Shown here: in pieces, positions 16,700-26,813 of the stretch
Numbering within the stretch: position 1 is the first letter of the stretch
Layout: every line of letters begins with the position of its first letter
From: Desmonostoc geniculatum HA4340-LM1
Lineage (GTDB): Bacteria > Cyanobacteriota > Cyanobacteriia > Cyanobacteriales > Nostocaceae
Length of the DNA stretch: 64,000 bases
Direction of reading: 5' to 3'
Assembly (NCBI GenBank): GCA_019359545.1
Contig: JAHHHB010000020.1
Coordinates: 21,118-85,117, forward strand
Position numbers and translations under genes: made by a program
Notes under the pieces: model-generated
Seen by the model: the letters and a program-made list of their open reading frames with translations, nothing else
The model's database searches: none
What the model was told of the DNA's origin: nothing

Positions 16700-19600
16700 A
16701 TGCTCCATATTCACTATTCTCAATTACTGCGTTATGGCATTGTTGTATTAACTGTCGCACTTGCATTAGTGCTAATGCTGATGCTAGACCCCTGGCTAGG
16801 CATGAGTGGAACTCCTTTTATGCTGTTTTTTAGCGCTGTAATGGTGAGTGCCTGGTATGGTGGTTTGAAATCAGGGCTGTTGGCAACTTTCTTGTCTGTG
16901 TTATTGAGCAATTACTTCTTCCTGCCGCCAGTTTATCAACTGAGTTTTGACCTATCCAATTCCGTGCGAATTGGATTATTTGCATTACAGGGATTGCTCT
17001 TTAGTATTTTATGTGAGGCATTAAAGACTTCTAAAAGAGGGGCTGATGTAAATTTACAAAAGCTCAAAGTCTCTGAAGAGCGATTTCGCTTAGCCTTGAG
17101 CAGTTCAGATATTATAGTATTTCAGCACGATCGCAATTTGCGATATCAGTGGATTCATAATCCTCAAGGTGGAGACGCAGTACACGAAATCCTGGGTAAG
17201 TCTGATGCTGAATTATTTCCCGCCTCAGTAGCACAGCAATTAACGGCAATTAAGCAAAAAGTATTAAAAACTGGTATTTCCACCCGTGAAGAAGTTTGTC
17301 TGCCAGCGTGTGGAGAAAACCGTTACTATGATTTGCTGATTGAACCGCTAAAGGATGCAGACAATAACATTTACGGTATTACTTGTGTGGCTGTGAATAT
17401 TACCCAGCGCCACCAAGCAGAACTAGAAAAAACCAGGTTGCAGATAGAACTTCAACAAGCCGTTCAGCAAAAAGCTGAATCTTTGGCATTGCTTAATGCT
17501 TGGCTCACCTCTTCACCAGTAGCCCTGGCTTTCCTTGATACCGAACTTCGCTACGTTTACGCTAATGAAGCCCTAGCAGCCGTTAATGGTGTACCACGAA
17601 GTCAACATATTGGTCGCACCTTTCGGGAAGTCCTACCGGAATGGGCAGAACAAATTGAGCCTGTGTTTGAGCAAGTGATGGCAACCAGGCAGCCCTTACT
17701 TAATCAGGAAGTCAGCGGTGAAACCTATCCGCCTGGGGTCTATCGTTACGGCATTGTCAGCTATTATCCAGTGTGTTTACCGGATGGGCAATTGCTAGGA
17801 ATAGGTGTTACATCCGTTGATATTACTCAGCAAAAGCAATCTGAGCAAACATTACGGGAAAGCGAAGCCAAGTTTCGCAGTGTAGTTGAGTCAAATATGA
17901 TTGGCATTGGGTTCTGGGAGAAAGACGGCAAAATCACAGACGCTAACGATGCCTTGTTGGATATGTTGGGTTATTCTCGTGCAGAATTAGTTTCTGGCAA
18001 ACTGAACTGGCAAAACCTGACTCCAGCAGAGTACGTACCACTCGATGAGCAAGCACTGATTCAACTGCAAAATAGCCCCTTTTGCAACCCCTATGAAAAA
18101 GAATATATTCGTAAAGATGGCTCACGCTTGCCGATTTTGGTAGGTGCTAGCCACTTTGAGGGGAATTTTGAGCGAGGAGCTTTCTTTGTTCTCGATATTA
18201 CAGAGCGTAAGCAGGCTGAAGAAAGACTCCGCTATATTGCCCAAGTTAGTAGTGTACTATCTACTTCCCTGGATTACGAAGAAACCCTAGAACAAATCGC
18301 CAAAATTTCAGTTCCTCAGCTAGCAGATTGGTGTAGCGTCGATATTGTCAATGAAGATGGTTCCATTCGCCGCTTACCAATTGCCCATGCAGACCCATCG
18401 AAAGCCGAATTGGCGGGTAAACTTCAGCAGTATGCACAAGATAACAAGGGTGCAAGTGCAATTACTAAAGTACTGCAAACTGGGCAAAGCCAACTAATCC
18501 CGGAAATATCTGACTCGCTATTAGTGGCAAATACTCAAAATGAAGAACACTTAAAACTTGTTCGGCAATTGGGGATGAAGTCTGTGATGATTGTGCCCTT
18601 AATCGCAGGAGGGCAAGTATTCGGCTGTATCAGCTTTGTCAGCGCCGAATCAGACCGTCGCTATGATCGCTCTGACTTGATTTTAGCCACAGATATCGCC
18701 TATCGTGCTGCCTTAGCGGTGGAAAATGCCCAACTTTATCGAGACATCCACCAAGCTTTAATCCATTATGCTGAATCTCTATCTCTTCTTGATGCCCTGT
18801 TAGCAGCTGCTCCCGTTGCTGTATGCTTTTTGGATCGCCAACTGCGGTATATCCGGATTAATCAGGTGTTCGCAGACATTAACGGTTTAACCATAGAAGA
18901 ACATTTAGGACGCAAATTTCAAGAAGTCTTGCCAGAAATGGCCGCTGAGTTGGAAGTACAGTTACAGCAGGTGTTGGATACTGGAGAACCATTGCTGAAC
19001 GTCGAAATTCGCACCCAGACACCAGGGCAACCCGAAAATTACGAATACTGGCTGGGCAATTATTACCCAGTCAACAATCGAATGGGCGAAACAGTTGGAA
19101 TTGGGATGATTCTGGCAGATATGACAGCAGCAAAACAAACAGAAGTTGCCTTGCGAGAAAGTGAAGAAAGATTCCGGGCAATGTTCAACCAAGCAGCCGT
19201 CGGCATTACTCTGGTAGCCTTGGATGGAAAATTTCTTCAGGTTAATCCAGCAGTGTGCGAAATTACTGGATACAGCCATGAAGAGTTAATTCAGATGAAC
19301 TTTCAGCAAATTACCCATCCTGACGATTTAGAAGCTGATAGGGAGAATGCTCGCCGAGTTTTGGCACAAGAAATTAGCGGTTATTCCCTAGAAAAGCGCT
19401 ACATTCGCAAAGATGGTTCTATTGTTTGGGTCAACTTAACTTCATCAGCTGTTTGGAATAATCAAGGACAACTCAAATATGCGTTAGGCATTCTTGAGGA
19501 TATTAGCGATCGCAAACGAGTTGAAGCCACCCAACAGTTTTTAGTCGAAGCCAGCACCCTACTAGCTGCCTCATTGGATTATGAAATTACTATTAGCAAT

Positions 19601-21751
19601 GTGGCTAATTTAGCAGTTCCTACTTTGGCTGATTGGTGTATTGTAGATGTTTTCCAGGAAGATTGGTCAAGTAAACAAATTGCGATCGCCATTGCCGACC
19701 CCACAAAACAAGATATCTTAGACGAAATCCAACGGCGTTATCCACCCAAAAGCACAGCACAACAGCTTGTGCAGCAGCTAAAGTCGGGAATATCCGTCTT
19801 TTATCCCGAATTATCTCACTCTCATCTTCTGGTGATGGCTCAAGACGAGGAGCATCTGCAATTGCTACAAAGCCTGGGTATTCATTCTTTAATGGTGATT
19901 CCAGTCCGTTCCCGTGGACAATTATTTGGCGCAATCTCTTTTTTTACAGCCGAGTCAGGCCGGCACTATCAACAGGCAGACTTGGCATTAGCAGAGGATA
20001 TTGCTCGTCGGGCTGCTACAGCCATTGACAACACCAGACTCTACCAAGAAACTCAACAGGCAAAACAAGCAGCTGAGCGTTCCGTCAATCGTACCGTACT
20101 TTTACAAAGCATCACCGCCGCCCTCTCGGAAGCCCTAACTCCCCAACAAGTAGCTGATGTGGTGATGAACCAAGGAATTGCTGCTTTGGGAGCGTCTGCT
20201 GGTTCCGTTGTCTTACTGACTCAAGGAAGTACTACCTTGAAAGTTGTCCAAGCAACTGGCTATCCACAATCACTCACAGATACCTGGGGAAGTTTTCCCA
20301 TTACTGCTCCTAACCAAATTGCAGAAACAGTCAGAACTAAGAAGCCGATTTTTTTAGAAAATGTAGCAGCCTTGATGGCAAAGTATCCCAACCTAGTTGA
20401 TGCTGTGGCTCTGACTGGAAATAACGCCTGGGCTTCCATACCATTGATAGCAGAAGGTAAAGCTATTGGCGCACTGGGATTTAGCTTTGCTACTGTCCAA
20501 GGTTTTAACGAAGAAGACCGGGGATTTATGTTGACATTGGGACAACAATGTGGTCAAGCCATCGCCCGCGCTCAACTTTACGAAGCAGAAAAAACTGCAC
20601 GGGCACAGGCCGAAACAGCCAACCGCATTAAAGATGAATTCCTCGCTGTCCTTTCTCATGAATTGAGAACTCCCCTCAACCCGATTTTAGGGTGGGCAAA
20701 GTTACTTAGAACCCGGAAGTTCGACGAAGCGACTAAAGTCCGTGCCTTGGAAACAATTGAACGCAACGCCAAGTTACAAACCCAACTCATCGAAGACCTG
20801 CTGGATGTGTCGCGGATTTTACAAGGTAAACTGAGTTTAAATCTCCATGCAGTGGATTTAAAAGTTGCGATCGCCGCCGCCCAAGAAACAGTACGTTTAG
20901 CAGCCGAAGCCAAGTCAATTGAAATTCAGGCGCTTCTTAGTAATGATGTCGGCAAAGTTTTAGGCGATGGCGATCGCTTGCAACAAATCATGTGGAATTT
21001 ACTCTCCAATGCTGTGAAATTTACACCCCAAGGAGGACGAGTAGAAGTACGTCTTGAACAAGTTGACTTGGATGCTCAAATCCAGGTGATTGATACAGGT
21101 AAAGGGATCGTCCCAGAATTTTTGCCTCACGTCTTTGACTACTTCCGCCAAGCAGATGCCAAGACAACCAGGGTATTTGGCGGATTAGGATTAGGGCTAG
21201 CAATTGTGCGTCATTTAGTAGAACTTCACGGTGGTACAGTTGAGGCAGATAGTCCCGGAGAAGCACAAGGGGCAACCTTTACAGTTAAGCTACCTTTGCT
21301 CAAAAGTGCCGAGTTACGAGTTCCCAGCCCGGAATCTTCTAACTTAGTACTCAATAGTGAAGACTCGTTACTTTTGGGAGTGGAAATTTTGCTTGTGGAC
21401 GACCAACCAGATGTACGTGACTTTTTTAGCTTTGCCTTAGAAGAGTATGGAGCAACTGTAACCGCAGTTGCATCGGCAGCCGAAGCATTGGAAGCACTAG
21501 CCCAATCAAAGCCAGATATCCTATTAAGCGATATTGGAATGCCCTTGATGGACGGCTACATGCTGCTACGCGAAGTCAGAAAATTGCCGCCAGAAGAAAA
21601 TGGACAAATTCCAGCGATCGCTTTGACTGCTTATGCTGGAGAAATTAACTACAATCAAGCCATAGCAGCTGGATTTCAAAAACACCTACCGAAACCCGTA
21701 GAACCAATGGATTTAGCTAGTGCGATCGTCAATTTAATTCGCAATTCGTAG
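16700..21751 (+). CDS. Membrane-anchored hybrid histidine kinase (DUF4118-PAS-GAF-HK-REC)
   Basis: A 1683-residue hybrid sensor kinase. Residues 1-110 form a KdpD-like DUF4118 unit with about four membrane spans (SAWYGGLKSGLLATFLSVLL). A series of PAS domains and three GAF-like domains follows, two of them with the repeated core VPQLADWCSVD / VPTLADWCIVD. The histidine kinase carries His1320 in SHELRTPL, NLLSNAVKF and GLGLGLAIV, and a C-terminal receiver has D1611 in ILLSDIGMP and K1665. All key residues look present. ATG 16700 is chosen over an adjacent TTG. The duplicated PAS-GAF blocks indicate internal duplication. The stimulus is unknown. Confidence 0.92.
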   Translation: MLHIHYSQLLRYGIVVLTVALALVLMLMLDPWLGMSGTPFMLFFSAVMVSAWYGGLKSGLLATFLSVLLSNYFFLPPVYQLSFDLSNSVRIGLFALQGLLFSILCEALKTSKRGADVNLQKLKVSEERFRLALSSSDIIVFQHDRNLRYQWIHNPQGGDAVHEILGKSDAELFPASVAQQLTAIKQKVLKTGISTREEVCLPACGENRYYDLLIEPLKDADNNIYGITCVAVNITQRHQAELEKTRLQIELQQAVQQKAESLALLNAWLTSSPVALAFLDTELRYVYANEALAAVNGVPRSQHIGRTFREVLPEWAEQIEPVFEQVMATRQPLLNQEVSGETYPPGVYRYGIVSYYPVCLPDGQLLGIGVTSVDITQQKQSEQTLRESEAKFRSVVESNMIGIGFWEKDGKITDANDALLDMLGYSRAELVSGKLNWQNLTPAEYVPLDEQALIQLQNSPFCNPYEKEYIRKDGSRLPILVGASHFEGNFERGAFFVLDITERKQAEERLRYIAQVSSVLSTSLDYEETLEQIAKISVPQLADWCSVDIVNEDGSIRRLPIAHADPSKAELAGKLQQYAQDNKGASAITKVLQTGQSQLIPEISDSLLVANTQNEEHLKLVRQLGMKSVMIVPLIAGGQVFGCISFVSAESDRRYDRSDLILATDIAYRAALAVENAQLYRDIHQALIHYAESLSLLDALLAAAPVAVCFLDRQLRYIRINQVFADINGLTIEEHLGRKFQEVLPEMAAELEVQLQQVLDTGEPLLNVEIRTQTPGQPENYEYWLGNYYPVNNRMGETVGIGMILADMTAAKQTEVALRESEERFRAMFNQAAVGITLVALDGKFLQVNPAVCEITGYSHEELIQMNFQQITHPDDLEADRENARRVLAQEISGYSLEKRYIRKDGSIVWVNLTSSAVWNNQGQLKYALGILEDISDRKRVEATQQFLVEASTLLAASLDYEITISNVANLAVPTLADWCIVDVFQEDWSSKQIAIAIADPTKQDILDEIQRRYPPKSTAQQLVQQLKSGISVFYPELSHSHLLVMAQDEEHLQLLQSLGIHSLMVIPVRSRGQLFGAISFFTAESGRHYQQADLALAEDIARRAATAIDNTRLYQETQQAKQAAERSVNRTVLLQSITAALSEALTPQQVADVVMNQGIAALGASAGSVVLLTQGSTTLKVVQATGYPQSLTDTWGSFPITAPNQIAETVRTKKPIFLENVAALMAKYPNLVDAVALTGNNAWASIPLIAEGKAIGALGFSFATVQGFNEEDRGFMLTLGQQCGQAIARAQLYEAEKTARAQAETANRIKDEFLAVLSHELRTPLNPILGWAKLLRTRKFDEATKVRALETIERNAKLQTQLIEDLLDVSRILQGKLSLNLHAVDLKVAIAAAQETVRLAAEAKSIEIQALLSNDVGKVLGDGDRLQQIMWNLLSNAVKFTPQGGRVEVRLEQVDLDAQIQVIDTGKGIVPEFLPHVFDYFRQADAKTTRVFGGLGLGLAIVRHLVELHGGTVEADSPGEAQGATFTVKLPLLKSAELRVPSPESSNLVLNSEDSLLLGVEILLVDDQPDVRDFFSFALEEYGATVTAVASAAEALEALAQSKPDILLSDIGMPLMDGYMLLREVRKLPPEENGQIPAIALTAYAGEINYNQAIAAGFQKHLPKPVEPMDLASAIVNLIRNS

Positions 21752-21753
21752 AC

Positions 21754-22374
21754 TTACGTTGGCAGACCTCCAGCTTGAAAAATCTGTTCGGCGGTTAAAT
21801 TCAATTCCGGGAAAATAGCTGATACGATGCAGTCATCGCCTCTAAACTGAGTAACTTGGTATTCACCATCAACTAATTGGTAGACGGAGATAGTGGGTTG
21901 TTTAGGATTACCGATAAACTTTTTACCACCGATAGCTAGATAATCAACAATCCAATATTCTTTTATCCCTATCTCTTCATATTCACCTACCTTTTTATGA
22001 TAATCATCCCGCCAGTTAGTACTAACAACTTCAATCACTAAAGGAATGGAATCGGCAAACTGAACCGTAGAATATTTCGGCCATTGTGGCTCTAATTTTA
22101 AAGCGGGACGATTGAGCAATAGCAAGTCTGGAGAATAACAAGACTGGCTACTAGGAGATTGAACTAATGCTGTTTTTGGGATGGAATAAGGTAGACCACT
22201 ACGAACGTACTCAACAGCAATTTTTTCAACCAAAAACCCGACAATATCCTCATGGTCTCCTGCTGGTTGTGCCATTTCAACAATTACACCATTATGTAAT
22301 TCGTACCTTCCGCCTTCAGGTCGCCAAGCTGCAAAATCTTCAAAGGTTACTAGTTTGAGTATGGCTTGTGTCAT
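21754..22374 (-). CDS. Uma2-family (DUF820) protein
   Basis: A complete 206-residue Uma2/DUF820 protein, a PD-(D/E)XK nuclease-like fold greatly expanded in cyanobacteria with no firm function. It shows the N-terminal VTFEDFAAWRPEGGRYELHNG, the Asp of SPDLLLLNR, the strand IPLVIEVVSTNWRDDYHKK that carries the E-V-x-S core, and KEYWIVDY. It is convergent with the hybrid kinase gene, with the stops almost touching. It gives the full length against which the broken copy at 1913-2287 can be judged. Confidence 0.85.
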   Translation of the reverse strand: MTQAILKLVTFEDFAAWRPEGGRYELHNGVIVEMAQPAGDHEDIVGFLVEKIAVEYVRSGLPYSIPKTALVQSPSSQSCYSPDLLLLNRPALKLEPQWPKYSTVQFADSIPLVIEVVSTNWRDDYHKKVGEYEEIGIKEYWIVDYLAIGGKKFIGNPKQPTISVYQLVDGEYQVTQFRGDDCIVSAIFPELNLTAEQIFQAGGLPT

Positions 22375-22534
22375 AAATTGCCTAGTATATTGCCTTAATA
22401 TTGATTGCTGACTACAAAGCGAATCTTAAACATGCTAACGTGCGTTAAGGTTATAGCCCCATGCCCAATCCCCCATACTCAATATCACGATCTAAGATTA
22501 TTAGGTATCTTCTAATTTACGATCGCCACCAACG

Positions 22535-23521
22535 ATGATTGAAGTTGAGCATCTGAGTAAAATATACGGTTCCGCCCCAGCGATTACTGATGTCACTTTT
22601 AGCGTCGAACCAGGGGAAATTTTAGGGTTGTTGGGGCCGAATGGCGCTGGTAAAACCACAACCATGCGAATTCTGGCTGGCTATTTACCAGCAACCAATG
22701 GCAATGCCCGCATTGCTGGTTATGATGTCCATGAAAATTCCCTGGCTGTGCGCCAAAAAATTGGCTATTTACCGGAAACACCGCCGTTATATCCCGAAAT
22801 GACGGTGGAGGGATTTTTGCATTTTGTAGCCCGAATTAAGGGAGTTTCAGCAGGCGATCGCAATCAGAAAGTCACAGCAGCCATCGAACGCTGTAATTTA
22901 CAAGATAAGCGTCGGGTAATTATTCGCAAACTTTCTAAAGGATATCGCCAACGAGTAGGAATTGCTCAAGCGATCGTCCACGATCCACCAGCAATCATTC
23001 TCGATGAACCCACCGTAGGACTCGATCCCAGACAAATAATTGAAGTCCGGAATTTAATTAAAAGTCTCGCTGGTACTCACACAATTATTCTCTCCACACA
23101 CATCCTCCCAGAAGTGAGTATGACTTGTAGCCGCGTCGCCATCATCAATCGCGGTAAAGTAGTCGCAACTAATACACCAGAAAATTTAATGACCCAATTG
23201 ACAGGCGGCTCTGGATATGAAATTGAAATAGAAGGAGAAGCCGCCCTCGCCAAACAGGTATTGCAAAATATTGCGGGTGTAAGTTTGGTAGAATCAATTC
23301 CGACAGCAGGAGGTCATCAACCCCAGGCAAATCGCGCTTATTTGCGGGTGATATCGCAACCAGGCAAAGAACCAGGAAAAGATATTGCCACAACATTAGT
23401 GCGTGCAGGGTTTGGTTTACATGAATTGCGGCGAGTTAACGCTACCTTAGAAGATGTGTTCTTGCAACTGACCACAGAAGAAAAGAATTTAGAAGCCGCC
23501 ACAGAAGGAGAAGCCGCATAA
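22535..23521 (+). CDS. ABC transporter ATPase (GldA-like)
   Basis: The ATP-binding subunit of an ABC-2 type exporter or membrane machine, 328 residues. It has Walker A GPNGAGKTTT, signature LSKGYRQRVG, Walker B AIILDEPTVGLD and the switch histidine in STHILPEV; the C-terminal 90 residues are the regulatory extension of the GldA/CcmA group. It starts an operon: the permease begins directly after the stop, followed by GldG-like and DUF4340 genes, the order usually annotated as a gliding-motility-type ABC system. The cargo is unknown, and in cyanobacteria a link to gliding is not established. Confidence 0.9.
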   Translation: MIEVEHLSKIYGSAPAITDVTFSVEPGEILGLLGPNGAGKTTTMRILAGYLPATNGNARIAGYDVHENSLAVRQKIGYLPETPPLYPEMTVEGFLHFVARIKGVSAGDRNQKVTAAIERCNLQDKRRVIIRKLSKGYRQRVGIAQAIVHDPPAIILDEPTVGLDPRQIIEVRNLIKSLAGTHTIILSTHILPEVSMTCSRVAIINRGKVVATNTPENLMTQLTGGSGYEIEIEGEAALAKQVLQNIAGVSLVESIPTAGGHQPQANRAYLRVISQPGKEPGKDIATTLVRAGFGLHELRRVNATLEDVFLQLTTEEKNLEAATEGEAA

Positions 23522-24334
23522 ATGGGTGTAGTACTAGGTAATATCATTGCCATTTATCGCCGAGAGTTACAGAGTTATTTTGTATCACCTTTGGCATATG
23601 CGATCGCTAGTGTATTTTGGTTCATCGCCGGGTTATTTTTTGTGATGATTTTGGTGGGGCCAGATGGCATATTAGCAGCAGTCGCAGGACTAGATTTACA
23701 AGGGCAACAACTAGGAGTACCAATACCGCCCATAGATGTCCCCTACGAATTTATTCGCGCATTTTTGGATCGCATGGGGTGGCTGTTATTGTTTATCCTG
23801 CCAATTCTTTCTATGGGACTTTATGCTGAAGAACGCAAGCGGGGCACTTTAGAACTATTAGCCACCTCACCAATCACCAACTGGGCAGTAGCCGTAGGTA
23901 AATTATTAGGCGTGCTAACATTTTTTACCACAATGATCGTACCTATGTTAGTGCTGGAAGCGATCGCCATCAGCGGCTCAAATCCACCAATAGCACCTAC
24001 AATTCCCTTACTCGGTCATTTGGGATTAATCTTACTAGCAGCCGCAATTTTATCTTTAGGAATGTTTATTTCCTCATTAACAGACAGCACAATTTTGTCT
24101 GCCGTTCTTACCTTTGCAGTCATCTTATTGTTGTTATTAATTGATTTAATCGCCAAAATTCTCCCGAATCCTCTGGGCGAAGCCATAGGTTATCTATCAT
24201 TGCTCAAACATTACAACACTTTTATTCAAGGCATTTTCGATACCAGCGCCTTGATTTTATTTGCCAGTTATATTTTTTTGGGCATCTTTCTCACAGCTCA
24301 ATCAATTGATGCACTGCGTTTTCAGCGTAATTAG
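23522..24334 (+). CDS. ABC-2 type permease (GldF-like)
   Basis: A 270-residue integral membrane subunit with about six membrane helices. The N-terminus is IIAIYRRELQSYFVSPLAYA, typical of GldF/NosY-type permeases, followed by a conserved ADP-ribosyl-like loop region and LPILSMGLYAEERKRGTLELL. It starts right after the ATPase stop codon, so it is co-transcribed and probably translationally coupled with it. It should form the channel with the ATPase at 22535-23521. Confidence 0.9.
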   Translation: MGVVLGNIIAIYRRELQSYFVSPLAYAIASVFWFIAGLFFVMILVGPDGILAAVAGLDLQGQQLGVPIPPIDVPYEFIRAFLDRMGWLLLFILPILSMGLYAEERKRGTLELLATSPITNWAVAVGKLLGVLTFFTTMIVPMLVLEAIAISGSNPPIAPTIPLLGHLGLILLAAAILSLGMFISSLTDSTILSAVLTFAVILLLLLIDLIAKILPNPLGEAIGYLSLLKHYNTFIQGIFDTSALILFASYIFLGIFLTAQSIDALRFQRN

Positions 24335-24426
24335 TCATTAGTCATTAGTCATTCGTCAAAATAGTGACAATTAAAAATATATGGAAGAAAATTGATGAAC
24401 AAAAAATTAGCAAGACAACTGAATAG

Positions 24427-24807
24427 ATGGCAACGAAACGTTTTCAAGAATTACGGGTTTATCAATTATCAGAAAAATTAGCAGATGACATTTGGAAAAT
24501 TGTTGAAGGATGGAATTTTTTTGCCAAAGATACGATTGGTAAACAAATTGTTCGTGCGGCCGATAGCATCGGTGCAAATATAGCGGAAGGTGCAGGAAGA
24601 GGTAGTTTTCAAGAAAATAGACGTTTTATCAAAATAGCGAGAGGTTCTTTGAATGAAACTCAACATTGGTTAAGAAGGGCTTACACTCGTAACCTTTTAA
24701 CTCCCGAACAGATAAATACAATCAAAACAATCATTAACGAACTAGCACCCAAATTAAACTCTTACCTAAACTCAATTGGCAATGTACCAGATAACCAACG
24801 CCAATGA
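24427..24807 (+). CDS. Four-helix-bundle protein (23S rRNA intervening-sequence type)
   Basis: A 126-residue protein of the S23/IVP four-helix-bundle family, named from proteins encoded in 23S rRNA intervening sequences. Recognisable features are F-Q-E-L-R-V-Y-Q-L, ADSIGANIAEGAGRGSFQE and the A-R-G-S-L-N-E-T-Q pattern. The function is unknown. It is inserted between the permease and GldG-like genes of an ABC operon, with STRR repeats on both sides (near 24332-24356 and 24796-24900), which suggests arrival as a mobile cassette. Its stop lies in the downstream repeat. Confidence 0.85.
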   Translation: MATKRFQELRVYQLSEKLADDIWKIVEGWNFFAKDTIGKQIVRAADSIGANIAEGAGRGSFQENRRFIKIARGSLNETQHWLRRAYTRNLLTPEQINTIKTIINELAPKLNSYLNSIGNVPDNQRQ

Positions 24808-24900
24808 CCAACGACCAACGACCAACAACCAACAACCAATGACCAACAACCAACAACCAACGACCAATGACCAATGACCAACAACAAATGACCAATGACA
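24796..24900. repeat. STRR: CAACGAC/CAATGAC heptamer array
   Basis: A tandem run of ACCAACGACCAACAACCAA-type heptamers. It lies between the four-helix-bundle gene and the GldG-like gene and is the complementary orientation of the TCATTGG-type arrays found elsewhere in the window. It provides the stop of the upstream gene. Confidence 0.85.
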
Positions 24901-24907
24901 AATAACT

Positions 24908-26659
24908 ATGAAGATAGTCACAAAAAAGAAACTGTGGAAATATTTATTTTGGCTAGGTCCATTCCTAGTTGCTGCGGGATTAACAGTTGGGTTAGTTTCT
25001 GAACAGTGGGGACTGATTTCATTAGCATTCCTGATTACAGGAATTGTCATTATTGGGTTGTGGATCATATGGCAAAACTACCAAACGAATTGGTGGAAGC
25101 GTCGGTCTACCCAAGCTGGAACTAATGCCTTGGTGGCAACTCTAGCAGTATTAGCAATTTTGGGATTGATTAACTTTTTGGGAACTCGCTATCACTTACG
25201 GTCAGATTTAACAGAGTCTCAATTATTTACCCTTGCACCCCAGTCACAGGAATTAGTGAAAGTTCTGCCACAGCCAGTTAAAGTCTGGGTGTTTGATATT
25301 AATCAGAATCCCCAAGACCAACAATTATTGGAAAATTATCGGCGACAAAGCTCAAAGTTTAATTTTGAATATATAGATCCCCAACTCAGACCAGGACTGG
25401 CAGAAAAATTTGGTGTTAAAGATTATGGCGAAGTATACCTAGAATCTGGAGATAAAAGGCAATTAGTACAAACAGTAAATCAAAACGAACGCCTCTCGGA
25501 AATCAAATTAACTAGTCGCCTGCAACAACTAACAAGTTCAAGCACAACCAAAGTTTACTTACTCCAAGGTCATGGCGAACGCCAACTTTCAGCCGCTAAA
25601 GGTGCAATATCCCAAGCAATTCAGGGATTAAACGACAAAAATTACACAACAGAACCGCTGAATCTCACACAAAATCCCAAAGTTCCTCAAGATGCAGCTG
25701 TCGTTATAGTAGCTAGTCCCAAGCGAGGACTGTTTGAAAGCGAAGTCAAAGCCTTGCAAGAATATCTGAATCGGGGTGGTAACCTATTGCTGATGATCGA
25801 TCCTAATACCGATCCCAAACTTGACAGCTTGCTAAAAGAGTGGGGTATTCGTCTGGATAATCGTTTAGCAGTAGATGTTTCAAGTGAAAGCGTCGTAGGA
25901 CTTGGCCCCGCCGCCCCCTTAGTCACAGAATACGGACAACATCCGATAACCCAAGATTTCCGCAACGATATTTCTTTTTATCCCATTTCCCGACCTCTGG
26001 AAATTACCTCAGTACCCGGTATCCAAGCCACTCCTCTACTGCAAACCAAACCCTATCCTAGTAGCTGGGCAGAAAGCGACCTACAAAGCGAAAAATTGGA
26101 ATTTAATCCAGATAAAGACCTCAAAGGTCCTCTGACCTTAGGCGTTGCCTTAACAAGAAAACAAATACCCAAACCTACACCCACTCCCCAAACTTCACCC
26201 ACACCTTCGCCGCTACCATCACCAACCACCCAAAGCAAAACCTCCCCCACTCCTACACCTTCGCCGCTACCATCACCAACCACCCAAAGCAAAGCTAGCC
26301 CCACTTCTGCACCTGCGGCTACTGCTTCCCCCACTCCCTCATCTTCCCCATCCCCCTCATCTCCCCCCACTCCCTCATCTCAAACACCCATTGAGTCCCG
26401 CTTAGTCGTTTTCGGAAATTCTAACTTTGCCACCGATGGCTTGTTTGACAAGCAACTAAATGGAGATGTATTTCTCAACTCAGTCACCTGGCTGAATCAA
26501 CAAGATAAGCAACCCCTTTCTATTCGCCCCAAAGAACCCAAAAACCGACGGATAACCCTAACAACCACCCAAGCCAATCTTTTAACAGTGTCATCTTTGT
26601 TAGTTTTACCCCTCATTGGGTTTGCGGCAGCAGTTCTTATCTGGTGGCAACGACGGTAA
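24908..26659 (+). CDS. GldG-family ABC auxiliary protein
   Basis: A 583-residue membrane-anchored protein. Two N-terminal membrane helices (about residues 10-50) and a third near 75-95 precede a GldG-type periplasmic domain with FNFEYIDPQLRPG and VYLLQGHGERQL, the pattern of ABC-associated GldG proteins; a final helix near residue 560 returns it to the membrane. Residues about 415-500 are Pro/Ser/Thr-rich low complexity, with a near-exact 39-bp direct repeat in the DNA (about 26209-26290) giving PSPLPSPTTQSK twice. It belongs with the upstream ATPase and permease, though an IVP-type gene now intervenes. Confidence 0.85.
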   Translation: MKIVTKKKLWKYLFWLGPFLVAAGLTVGLVSEQWGLISLAFLITGIVIIGLWIIWQNYQTNWWKRRSTQAGTNALVATLAVLAILGLINFLGTRYHLRSDLTESQLFTLAPQSQELVKVLPQPVKVWVFDINQNPQDQQLLENYRRQSSKFNFEYIDPQLRPGLAEKFGVKDYGEVYLESGDKRQLVQTVNQNERLSEIKLTSRLQQLTSSSTTKVYLLQGHGERQLSAAKGAISQAIQGLNDKNYTTEPLNLTQNPKVPQDAAVVIVASPKRGLFESEVKALQEYLNRGGNLLLMIDPNTDPKLDSLLKEWGIRLDNRLAVDVSSESVVGLGPAAPLVTEYGQHPITQDFRNDISFYPISRPLEITSVPGIQATPLLQTKPYPSSWAESDLQSEKLEFNPDKDLKGPLTLGVALTRKQIPKPTPTPQTSPTPSPLPSPTTQSKTSPTPTPSPLPSPTTQSKASPTSAPAATASPTPSSSPSPSSPPTPSSQTPIESRLVVFGNSNFATDGLFDKQLNGDVFLNSVTWLNQQDKQPLSIRPKEPKNRRITLTTTQANLLTVSSLLVLPLIGFAAAVLIWWQRR

Positions 26660-26812
26660 AAAGAGAGTGGGGGATGAGGGAGTGTGGGGAGTGTGGGGAG
26701 TGTGGGGGGAAAGAGAATTTATGCTTCCTCCCCTTCCTCCCAATGCCCCATGCCCCATGCCCCATTCCCTATTCCCTATTCCCTACTCCCAATAAATAAC
26801 AAATGACAAAAA
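26660..26812. repeat. G-rich and C-rich STRR arrays
   Basis: GGGGAGTGTGGGGAGTGTGG repeats are followed by CCCCATGCCCCATGCCCCAT and TTCCCTATTCCCTA repeats. The two blocks are roughly complementary and could form a stem. They separate the GldG-like and DUF4340 genes. Confidence 0.8.
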
Positions 26813-26813
26813 A

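Noticed and set aside
24796..24900. CRISPR-like array
   Set aside because: The unit is a 7-bp heptamer with no spacers; it is an STRR. The same holds for the arrays at 4836, 39111 and 52770.
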